Part shown: piece after piece, positions 51,940 to 61,375 of the stretch
Layout of the letters: the number at the start of each line of letters is the position of its first letter
Numbering within the stretch: position 1 is the first letter of the stretch
From: Dama dama
Taxonomy: Eukaryota > Chordata > Mammalia > Artiodactyla > Cervidae
NCBI RefSeq assembly: GCF_033118175.1
Contig: NC_083714.1
Span: 1,426,001 to 1,490,000 of the forward strand
Length of the DNA stretch: 64,000 nt
Reading direction: 5' to 3'
Notes under the pieces: generated by a model
What the model was told of the DNA's origin: nothing
What the model saw: the letters and a program-made list of their open reading frames with translations, nothing else
The model's database searches: none
Position numbers and translations under genes: made by a program

Positions 51940-51988
51940 AAAAAAAAAAAATTTAATAAAAAAAATTTAAAAAAAATAACAATAAAAA
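51940..51988 (+). other. LINE-1 A-rich tail
   Basis: The element ends in an A-rich tract interrupted by T and C (for example ATTTAATAAA at 51951-51960 and ATAACAATAAA near 51976-51986). AATAAA occurs at 51955-51960. The tract merges into the A-rich target duplication, so its right edge is uncertain by several bases. Interruptions suggest age or a patterned tail. Confidence 0.85.
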
Positions 51989-52001
51989 AAAAATAAGAAG
52001 A
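51989..52001. repeat. Candidate LINE-1 target-site duplication, right copy
   Basis: AAAAATAAGAAGA follows the A-rich tail and is continued by GCATGAAATGG, which resumes the satellite in the phase expected after an A-to-B junction. Two mismatches with the left copy fit an old insertion. Because the five leading A residues cannot be separated from the tail, only about eight positions are informative. Confidence 0.6.
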
Positions 52002-52229
52002 GCATGAAATGGTGTTCAAAAACATGAAGAGCCTGAAAAGGTGTGGAAATTATGAAGAGCTTCAAAAGGTGTCAAATATATGAGGAGCATAAAACGGTCT
52101 AAAACATAGGAGGAGCATGAAGCGGTGTTGAAAAACATGAAGAGCCTGAAAAGGTGTGAAAAATATGAAGAGCTTCAAAAGTGGCAAAAATAGGAGGAGC
52201 ATGAAACGTTCTGAAAATTAGGAGGAGCA
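52002..52229. repeat. Satellite between LINE-1 and the 9.1-kb-spaced block
   Basis: About two units of satellite that have no counterpart at the 61.37-kb junction. Together with the LINE-1 and the satellite to its left (from about 50230) they make up the 2018 bp absent from the right-hand copy. Nothing else is visible. Confidence 0.8.
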
Positions 52230-54757
52230 TGAGGCGGTGTTGAAAAACATGATGAGCGTGAAAAGGTGTGAAAAATATGAAGAGCTTCAAAGGTTGTCAA
52301 AAATATAAGGAGCATGAAACGGTCTGAAAATTGGAGGAGCATGAAGCGGTGTTGAAAAACATGAAGAGCCTGAAAAGTTGTGAAATACATGAAGAGCTTC
52401 AAAAGGTTTCAAAAATATGAGGAGCATGAAACGGTCTGAAAAATAGGAGGAGCATGAAGCGGTTGTGAAAAACATGAAATGCCTGAAAATGTGTGAAATA
52501 TATGAACAGCTTCAAAAGCTGTGAAAAATACGAGGAGCTTCAACAGGTGTGAAAAATATGAGGAGCATGAAACGGTCTGAAAAAAAGGAGGAGCATGAAA
52601 CGGTGTTCAAAAACATGAAGATCCTGAAAAGGTGTGAAAAATATGAAGAGCTTCAAAAGGTGTGAAAAATATGAGGAGCATGAAACGGTGTGAAAAATAG
52701 GAGGAGAATGAAGCGGTGTTCAAAAAAATGAAGAGCCTGAAAAGGTGTGAAAAATATGAAGAGCTTCAAAAGGTGTCAAAAATATGAGGAGCCTGAAACG
52801 GTCTGAAAAATAGGAGGAGCATGAAGCGGTGTTCAAAAAAATGAAGAGACTGAAAATGTGTGAAAAATATGAGGAGCTTCAAAAGGTGTCAAATTATGAG
52901 GAGCATGAAAAGGTCTGAAAAATAGGAGGAACATAAAACGGTGTTCAAAAACATGAAGGGCCTGAAAACGTGTGAAATATATGAAGAGCTTCAAAAGGTG
53001 TGAAAAATATGAAGAGATTCAAAGGTGTCAAAAATATGAGGAGCATTAAACGGTCTGAAAAATAGGAGGAGCATGAAACGGTGTTCAAAAACATGAAGAG
53101 CCTGAAAAGGTGTGAAAAATATGAAGAGCTTCAAAAGTTGTCGAAAATATGAGGAGCATGAGACGGTCTGAAAAATAGGAGGAGCATGAAACGGTGTTCA
53201 AAAACATGAAGAGCCTGAAAAGGTGTGAAAAATATGAAGAGCTTCAAAAGGTGTAAAAAATGAGATGAGCATGAAACGGTTTGAAAAATAGGAGTAGCAA
53301 TAAGCGGTGTTGAAAAATATGAAGAGCCTGAAAAGGTGTAAAAAATATGAAGAGCTTCTAAAGGTGTCAAATATATGAAGAGCTTCAAAAGGTGTCAAAA
53401 ATGAGATGAGCATTAAACGGTGTGAAAAAAATGAGGAGCATGAAGCGGTGTTGGAAATCATGAAGAGTCTGAAAAGGTATGAAATATACGAGGAGCTTCA
53501 AAAGGTGTCAAAAATATGAGTGTCATGAAACGGTCTGAAAATTAGGGGGAGCATGAAGCGGTGTTGAAAAACATGAAGAGCCTGAAAAGTTGTCAAAAAT
53601 ATGAAGTGCTTCTAAAGGGGTCAAAAGTAGAGGAGCTTCAAAAGGTGTAAAAAATGAGATGAGCATGAAATGGTGTGAAAATATGAGGAGCATGAAGCCG
53701 TTTTGAAAATCATGTAGAATCTGAAAAGGTGTGAAAAATATGAAGAGCTTCAAAAGGTGATAAAAATGAGATGAGCATGAAACGGTCTGAAAAATATGAG
53801 GAGCATGAAGCGGTGTTGGAAATCATGAAGAGTCTGAAAAGGTGTGAAATATATTAAGAGCTTCAAAAGGTGTCAAAAATATGAGGAGCATGAAACGGTC
53901 TGAAAAATAGGAGGAGCATGAAGCGGTGTTGAAAATCATGAAGAACCTGAAAAGGTGTGAAAAATATGAAGAGCTTCAAAAGGTGTCAAAACTATGAGGA
54001 GCATGAAACGGTCTGAAAAATAGGAGGAGCATGAAAAGGTGTTCAAATGCATGAAGAGCCTGAAAAGGTGTGAAAAATATGAAGAGCTTCAAAAGGTGTA
54101 AAATACATGAGGAACATGAAACGGTCTGGATAATAGGATGAGCATGAAGTTGTGTTGAAAAACATGAAGAGACTGAAAAGGTGTGAAAAATATGAAGAGG
54201 TTCAAAAGGTGTGAAAAATATGTCGAGTATGATACGGTCTGAAAAATAAGAGGAGCATGAAGCTCTGTTCAAAAACATGAAGAGCCTGAAAAGTTGTGAA
54301 AAATATGAAAAGCTTCAAAAGTTGTCAAAAATATGAGGAGCATGAAACATTCTGAAAAATAGAAGGATCATGAAGCGGTGTTCAAAATCATGAAGAGGCT
54401 GAAAAGGTGTGAAAAATATGAAGAGCTCAAAACGTGTGAAATACATGAGGAGCATGAAACGGTCTGAAAAATAGGAGGAGCATGAAGCAGTGTTCAAAAA
54501 CATGAAGAGCCTGAAAAGGTGTGAAAAATATGAAGAGCTTCAAAAAATATCAAAAATATGAGGAGCATTAAACGGTCTGAAAAATAGGAGCAGCATGAAA
54601 CGGTGTTCAAAAACATGAAGATCCTGAAAAGGTGTGAAAAATATGAAGAGCTTCAAAACGTGTCAAAAATATGAGGAGAATGAAACGGTCTGAAAATTAG
54701 GAGGGGCAAGAAGTGGTGTTGAAAAACATGAACAGCCTGAAAACGTGTGAGAAATAT
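52230..54757. repeat. Large block, 9130/9243-bp register, copy 1
   Basis: This matches 61360-64000. Markers at 53131, 53198 and 53523 correspond to 62261, 62328 and 62653 (offset 9130). Markers at 53976 and later correspond to 63219 and later (offset 9243). The change of exactly 113 bp marks one whole unit present only in the right copy (62881-62993). Few base differences are visible over about 2.5 kb. Confidence 0.92.
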
Positions 54758-55450
54758 GAAGAGCTTCAAAAGCTGTGAAAAAAATGAAGTGCTTCAAAAG
54801 GTGTCAAAAATGAGATGAGCATGAAACGGTCTGAAAAATAGGAGGAGCATGAAGTTGTGTTGAAAAACATGAAGAGCCTGAAAAGGTGTGAAAAATATGA
54901 AGAGCTTCAAAAGGTGTGAAATACATGAGGAGCATGAAACTCTCTGAAATATAGGAGGAGCCTGAAGTGGTGTTGAAAAACATGAAGAGGCTGAAAACAT
55001 GTGAAAAATATGAGGAGGTTCAAAAGGTGTGAAACCTATGAGGAGCATGATACGGTCTGAAAAATAGGAGGAGCATGAAAAGGTGTTGAAATGCATGAAG
55101 AGCCTGAAAAGGTGTGAAAAATATGAAGAGCTTCAAAAGGTGTAAAATACATGAGGAACATGAAACGGTCTGGATAATAGGATGAGCATGAAGTTGTGTT
55201 GAAAAACATGAAGAGACTGAAAAGGTGTGAAAAATATGAAGAGGTTCAAAAGGTGTGAAAAATATGAGGAGCATGAAGTGGTTGTGAAAAACATGTAAAG
55301 CCTGAAAAGGTGTGAAAAATATGAAGAGCTTCAAAAGTTGTCAAATATATGAGGAGCATGAAACATTCTGAAAAATAGGAGGAGCCTGAAACCATGTTCT
55401 AAAAAATGAAAGGCCTGAAAAGCTGTGAAAAATATGAAGAGCTTCAAAAG
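54758..55450. repeat. Satellite with a 1044-bp-spaced repeat
   Basis: ACGGTCTGGATAATAGG at 55165 repeats the one at 54121 (offset 1044, about 37 subunits), within a ~200-bp match (about 54025-54222 to 55069-55266). The shared forms include GTGTAAAATACATG and GAAGAGGTTCAAAAGG. Only satellite. Confidence 0.83.
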
Positions 55451-56190
55451 GTGTGAAATACATGAGGAGCATGAAACTGTTTGAAAAATAGGAGGAGCTT
55501 GAAGTGGTGTTCAAAAGCATGAAGAGCCTGAAAAGGTGTGAAAAATATGAAGACCTTCAAAATGTGTCAAATATATGAGGAGCATGAAACGGTGTGAAAA
55601 ATAGGAGGAGCATGAAATGGTGTTGAAAAACATCAAGAGCCTGAAAAACTGTGAAATATATGAAGAGCTTCAAAAGGTGTGAAAAATATGAGCAGCTTCA
55701 AAAGGTGTGAAAAATATGAGGAGCATGAAACGGTCTGAAATATAGGAGGAGCATGAAACGGTGTTCAAAAAGATGAAGAGCCTGAATAGGTGTGAAAAAT
55801 ATGAAGAGCTTCAAAAGGTGTGAAATACATGAGGAGCATGAAACGGTCTGAAAATTGGAGGAGCTTGAAGTGGTGTTCAAAAGCATGAAGAGCCTGAAAA
55901 GGTGTGAAAAATATGAAGACCTTCAAAATGTGTCAAATATATGAGGAGCATGAAACGGTGTGAAAAATAGGAGGAGCATGAAATGGTGTTGAAAAACATC
56001 AAGAGCCTGAAAAACTGTGAAATATATGAAGAGCTTCAAAAGGTGTGAAAAATATGAGCAGCTTCAAAAGGTGTGAAAAATATGAGGAGCATGAAACGGT
56101 CTGAAATATAGGAGGAGCATGAAACGGTGTTCAAAAAGATGAAGAGCCTGAATAGGTGTGAAAAATATGAAGAGCTTCAAAAGGTGTGAA
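55450..56190. repeat. 366-bp tandem duplication
   Basis: GAAGTGGTGTTCAAAAGCATG at 55501 and 55867, and TATAGGAGGAGC at 55741 and 56107, are both spaced 366 bp apart. The copies look almost identical through linked variants AACATCAAGAGCC, AAAAACTGTGAAATATATG and AAAAAGATGAAG. One base is lost in TTGGAGG at the junction. The length equals 13 subunits (367 bp) less one base. Confidence 0.9.
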
Positions 56191-56869
56191 ATACATGAGG
56201 AGCATGAAACGGTCTGAAAAATAGAAGGAGCATGAAGCTGTATTGAAAAACTTGAAGAGGCTGAAAAGGTGTGAAAAATATGAAGAGCTTCAAAAGGTTT
56301 CAATAATATGAGGAACATGAAACAATCTGAAAAATAGGAGAAGCATGAAACGGTGTTCAAAAACATGAAGGGCCTGAAAAGGTGTGAAATATATGAAGAG
56401 CGTCAAAACGTGTCAAAAATATGAGGAGCATGAAACGGTCTGAAAAATAGGAGGATCATGAAGCGGTGTTGAAAAACATGAAGAGCCTGAAAAGGTGTGA
56501 AAAAATTTGAAGAGCTTCAAAAGGTGTAAAATACACGAGGAGAATGAAACGGTCTGAAAAATAGGAGGAGCATGAAGTGGTGTTCAAAAATATGAAGAGT
56601 CTGAAAAGATGTGAAATACATGAAGAGCTTCAAAAGGTGTGAAACACATGAGGAGCATGAAACGGTGTGAAAAATAGGAGGAGCATGAAGCTGTGTTCAA
56701 AAACATGAAGAGCCTGAAAAGGTGTGAAATATATGAAGAGCTTCAAAAGGTGTCAAAAATGAGATGAGCATGAAGCGGTCTGAAAAATAGGAGGAGCATG
56801 AAGTGGCGTTGAAAAACATGAAGAGCCTGAAAAGGTGTGAAAAATATGAAGAGCTTCAAAAGGTGTGAA

Positions 56870-57365
56870 AAATATGAGGAGCATGAAACGGTGTGAAAAA
56901 TAGGAGGAGAATGAAGCGGTGTTCAAAAAAATGAAGAGCCTGAAAAGGTGTGAAAAATATGAAGAGTTTCAAAAGGTGTCAAAAATATGAGGAGCCTGAA
57001 ACAGTCTCAAAAATAGCAGGAGCCTGAAGCGGTGTTCAAAAAAATGAAGAGACTGAAAATGTGTGAAAAATATGAGGAGCTTCAAAAGGTGTCAAATTAT
57101 GAGGAGCATGATAAGGTCTGAAAAATAGGAGGAACATAAAACGGTGTTCAAAACATGAAGGGCCTGAAAACGTGTGAAATATATGAAGAGCTTCAAAAGG
57201 TGTGAAAATAGGAAGAGATTCAAAGGTGTCAAAAATATGAGGAGCATTAAATGGTCTGAAAAATAGGAGGAGCAGAAAACGGTGTTCAAAAACATGAAGA
57301 GCCTGAAAAGGTGTGAAAAATATGAAGAGCTTCAAAAGTTGTCGAAAATATGAGGAGCATGAAAC
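56870..57365. repeat. Third copy of the 52.67-53.17-kb segment
   Basis: GAGGAGAATG at 56904 matches 52701 (offset 4203) and 61831. Linked markers are GTTCAAAAAAATGAAG, GAAGAGACTG, GTGTCAAATTATG, GGAACATAAAACGG and GAAGGGCCTG. Three copies of this ~500-bp segment therefore exist in the right arm. This one has more substitutions, so it is the oldest or least homogenised. Confidence 0.87.
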
Positions 57366-57829
57366 GGTCTGAAAAATAGGAGGAGCATTGAAGCGTTGTT
57401 CAAAATCTTGAAGAGCCTGAAAAGGTGTGAAAAATATGAAGAGCTTCAAAAGGTGTCAAAAATATGAGGAGCATGAGACGGTCTGAAAAATAGGAGGAGC
57501 ATGAAGCGGTGTGGAAAACATGAAGAGCCTGAAAAGGTGTGAAAAATATGAAGAGCTTCAAAAGGTGTCAAAAATATGAGGGGCATGAAACGGTCTGAAA
57601 AATAGGAGGAGCATGAAGCAATGTTCAAAAACATGAAGAGCTTCAAAAGGTGTGAAATATATGAAGAGCTTCAAAAGGTGTGAAAAATATGATGAGCTTT
57701 AAAAGCTGTCAAAAATTAGATGAGCATGAAACGGACTGAAAAATAGGAGGAGCATGAAGTGGTGGTGAAAAACATGAAGAGCCTGAAAAAGTGTGAAATA
57801 TATGAAGAGCTTCAAAAGGTGTTAAAAAT

Positions 57830-58335
57830 ATGAGGAGCATGAAACGGTCTGAAAACGAAGAGGAGCAAGAAGCGGTGTTGAAAAATATTAAGAGCCTGAA
57901 AAGATGTGAAAAATATGAAGAGCTTCAAAAGGTGTGGAAAATATGAAGAGCTTCAAAAGGTGTGAAAAATATGAGGAGCATGAAATTGTCTGAAAAATAG
58001 GAGCAGAATGAAACGGTGTTGAAAAACATGAAGAGCCTGAAAAGGTGTGAAAAATATGAAGAGCTTCAAAAGGTTTGAAAAATATGAGGAGCATGAAACG
58101 GTCTGAAAACGAAGAGGAGCAAGAAGCGGTGTTGAAAAAGATTAAGAGCCTGAAAAGATGTGAAAAATATGAAGAGCTTCAAAAGGTGTGGAAAATATGA
58201 AGAGCTTCAAAATGTGTCAAAATTGAGATGAGTATGAAACGGTCTGAAAAATAGGAGGAGCATTAAGTGATGTTGAAAAACATGAAGATCCTGAAAATGT
58301 GTGAAATATATGAAGAGCTTCAAAATGTGTCAGAA
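57830..58335. repeat. 254-bp tandem duplication
   Basis: GAAAACGAAGAGGAGCAAG at 57851 recurs at 58105, followed in both by AGCGGTGTTGAAAAA and ATTAAGAGCC. The spacing of 254 bp is nine subunits (two units plus one), so the exchange was out of phase with the 113-bp unit. Confidence 0.88.
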
Positions 58336-59128
58336 ATGAGAGAAGCATGAAACGGTCTGAAAAATAGGATGAGCAAGAAGGGGTGTTGAAAAACATGAAG
58401 AGCCTGAAAACGTTTGAGAAATATGAAGAGCTTCAAAAGGTATGAAAAATATGAAGAGCTTCAAAAGTTGTTAAAAATGAGATGAGCATGACACAGTTTG
58501 AAAAATAGGAGGAGCATGAAACCGTGTTCAAAAACATGAAGAGCCTAAAAATGTTGAAAAATATGAAGAGCTTCAAAAGGTGTGAAAAATACGAGGAGCA
58601 TAAAATGGTCTGAAAAATAGGAGAAGCATGAAGTTGTGTTGAAAAACATGAAGAGCCTGAAAACGTGTGAAAGAGATGAAGAGCTTCAAAAGGTGTCAAA
58701 AATATGAGGAGCATGAAACGGTCTGAAAAATAGGAGGACCACAAGTGGTGTTCAAAAACATGAAGAGCCTGAAAAGGTGTGAAAAATATGAAGAGATTCA
58801 AAAGGTGTCAAAAATATGAGGAGCATGAATCGGTGTTGAAAAACATGAAGAGCCTGAAAATGTGTGAGAAATATGAAGAGCCTCAAAAGGTGTCAAAAAT
58901 ATGAGGAGCATGAAACGGTCTGAAAAATAGGAGAAGCATGAAGCGGTGTTGAAAAACATGAAGAACATGAAAAGGTGTCAAAAATATGAAGAGCTTCAAA
59001 AGGTGTCAAATATATGAGGAGCATGAACCGGTCTGAAAAATAGGAGGAGCATGAAGCGGTGTTCAAAAACATGAAGAGTCTGAAAACGTGTCAAAAAAGT
59101 GAAGAGATTCAAAAGGTGTCGAAAATAT

Positions 59129-59241
59129 GAGGAGCATGAGACGGTCTGAAAAATAGGAGGAGCATGAAGCGGTGTTGAGAAACATGAAGAGCCTGAAAAG
59201 GTGTGAAAAATATGAAGAGCTTCAAAAGGTGTCAAAAATAT
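59129..59241. repeat. Representative near-consensus 113-bp unit
   Basis: This unit shows the canonical layout clearly. A is 59129-59156 (28 bp), B 59157-59185 (29 bp), C 59186-59213 (28 bp) and D 59214-59241 (28 bp). The next units begin at 59242 and 59355, each exactly 113 bp later. A and B share the head GAGGAGCATGA, while C and D share GAAGAGC. D differs from C mainly by TTC in place of CTG/TGA steps. The two CpGs of the unit lie in A (ACGGTC) and B (GCGGTG). Confidence 0.95.
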
Positions 59242-60359
59242 GAGGAGCATGAAACGGTCTGAAAAATAGGAGGAGCATGAAGCGGTGTTGAAAAACATGT
59301 AGAGCATGAAAAGGTGTGAAAAATATGAATAGCTTCAAAAGTTTTCAAATATATGAGGAGCATGAAACTGTCTTTAAAATAGGAGGAGCATGAAACGGTG
59401 TTGAGAAACATGAAGAGCCTGAAAAGGTGTGAAAAATAAGAAGAGCTTCAAAAGGTGTCAAAAAGAGGAGGCACATGAAACTGTCTGAAAAATAGGAGGA
59501 GCATGAAGTGGTGTAGAAAAACATGAAGAGACTGAAAAGGTGTGAAAAATATGAAGAGCTTCTAAAGGTGTCAAAATTATGAGGATCATGAAACGGTATG
59601 AAAAACATGAGGAGCAAGAAGTGGTGTTGAGAAACATGAAGAGACTGAAAAGGTGTGAAAAATATGAATAGCTTCAAAAGGTGTCAAAAATATGAGTAGC
59701 ATGAAACGGTCTTAAAAATAGTAGGAGCATGAAGCGGTGTGGAAAAACATGAAGAGCCTGAATACATATGAAAAATCTGAAGCATTTCAAAAGGTTTCAG
59801 AAATATGAGGAGCATGAAACGGTCTGAAAAATAGGAGGAGCATGAAACGGTTTTCAAATCGTGAAGAGCCTGAAAAGGTGTGAATAATATGAAGAACTTC
59901 AAAATCTGTCAAAAATATGAGGCGCATGAATCGGTGTTCAAAAACATGAAGAGCCTGAAAAGCTGTGAAAAATATGAAGAGCATCAAGAGGTGTCAAATT
60001 ATGAGGAGCATGAAATGGTCTAAAAAATAGGAGGAGCATGAAACGGTGTTGAAAAACATGAAGAGCCTGAAAAAGTGTGAAAAATACGAAGAGCTTCAAA
60101 AGGTGTAAAAAATATGAGGAGCATGAAACTGTCTGAAAAATAGGAGGAGAATAAAGCGGTGTTGAAAAACATGAAGAGCCTGAAAAGGTGTGAAAAATAT
60201 GAAAAGCTTCAAAAGCTGTCAAAAATATGAGGAGCATGAAACAGTCTGAAAAATAGGAGGAGCAGAAGCAGATTTGAAAAACATGAAGAGCCTGAAAAGG
60301 TGTGATGATTATGAAGCGCTTCAAAAGATGTCAAAATTATGGGGAGCATTAAACGGTCT

Positions 60360-61100
60360 GAAATATAGGAGGAGCATGAAACCTTGTTGAAAAATATGAA
60401 GACCCTGAAAAGGTGTGAAAAATATGAAGAGCTTCAAAAGGTGTCAAAATATGAGGAGCATTAAACGGTCTGAAAATTAGGAGGAGGATGAAACGGTGTT
60501 CAAAACATGAAGAGGCTGAAAAGGTTTGAAAAATGTGATGAGCTTGAAAAGGTGTCAAAAATATGAGGGGCATGAAACTGTCTGAAAAATAGGAGGAGCA
60601 TGAAACGTTGTTCAAAAACATGAAGAGCCTGAAAAGGTTTGAAAAATGTGAAGAGTTTGAAAAGGTGTCAAAAATATGAGGGCCATGAAACGGTCTGAAA
60701 AAGAGGAGGAGCATGAAACGGTGTTGAAAACATGAAGAGCCTGAAAAGGTGTGAAAAATATGAAGAGCTTCAAAAGGTGTCAAAATATGAGGAGCATGAA
60801 ACGGTCTGAAAAATAGGAGGTGCAAGAAACGGTGTTCAAAAACATGAACAGCCTGAAAAGGTTTGAAAAATGTGAAGAGCTTGAAAAGGTGTCAAAAATA
60901 TGAGGGGCATGAAACTGTCAGAAAAATAGGAGGAGCATGAAACCTTGTTGAAAAATATGAAGAGCCTGAAAAGGTGTGAAAAATATGAAGAGCTTCAAAA
61001 GGTGTCAAAATATGACGAGCATGAAACGGTCTGAAAAATAGGAGGAGCATGAAACGGTGTTGAAAACATGAAGAGCCTGAAAAGGTGTGAAAAATATGAA
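60360..61100. repeat. 561-bp tandem duplication
   Basis: ACCTTGTTGAAAAATATG at 60381 recurs at 60942. The rare C/D variants GTTTGAAAAATGTGA and GAGCTTGAAAAGG, with GAGGGGCATG, appear near 60525, 60645 and 60865. These show a small local expansion of about five units. Confidence 0.85.
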
Positions 61101-61139
61101 GAGCTTCAAAAGGTGTCAAAAATATGAGGAGCATGAAAC

Positions 61140-61375
61140 GGTCTGAAAAATATGAGGAGCATGAAACGGTGTTCAAAAACATGAAAACCCTGAAAAGGTG
61201 TGAAATATATGAAGAGCTTCAAAAGATGTCAAAAATAGGAGGAGCATGAAGCGGTGTAGAAAAACATGAAGAGTCTGAAAAGGCGTGAAAAATATGAAGA
61301 GCTTCAAAACATGTCAAAAATATGAGGAGCATGACACGGTCAGAAATATAGGAGGAGCATGAAGTGGTGTTGAAA
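61140..61375. repeat. Junction segment: left-flank satellite fused to right-flank satellite without LINE-1
   Basis: From 61140 to about 61370 the sequence follows 49995-50222 (offset 11148). It then switches within GTGTTGAAAA to follow 52240 onward (offset 9130; marker ACATGATGAGCGTG). The difference, 2018 bp, is the LINE-1 (1443), its duplication (13) and about 562 bp of satellite, close to five units. Confidence 0.87.

Larger units (their letters stand above)
50546..51988 (+). mobile_element. LINE-1, 5'-truncated and 5'-inverted, cetartiodactyl (probably ruminant) type
   Basis: This is the only non-satellite DNA in the window. The plus-strand part (about 51371-51988) encodes the ORF2 carboxy terminus, then a G-rich 3' UTR and an A-rich tail. 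The part at 50546 to about 51370 is L1 in the opposite orientation and holds the ORF2 region just upstream. In L1 order, the inverted part ends at GAGGAAACCAGA (complement of 50546-50557) and the direct part opens at GAAAGAGACACG (51376), so almost no L1 sequence is missing between them. That is the twin-priming structure known for L1. The insertion is about 1.44 kb, keeps only the end of ORF2 and cannot move on its own. Ruminant assignment is from remembered 3' UTR features. Confidence 0.95.

Noticed and set aside
50546..51988. Two independent LINE-1 insertions in opposite orientations
   Set aside because: The two parts are contiguous in L1 coordinates, share one A-rich tail and sit between one pair of candidate target duplications, so one twin-primed event explains them better.
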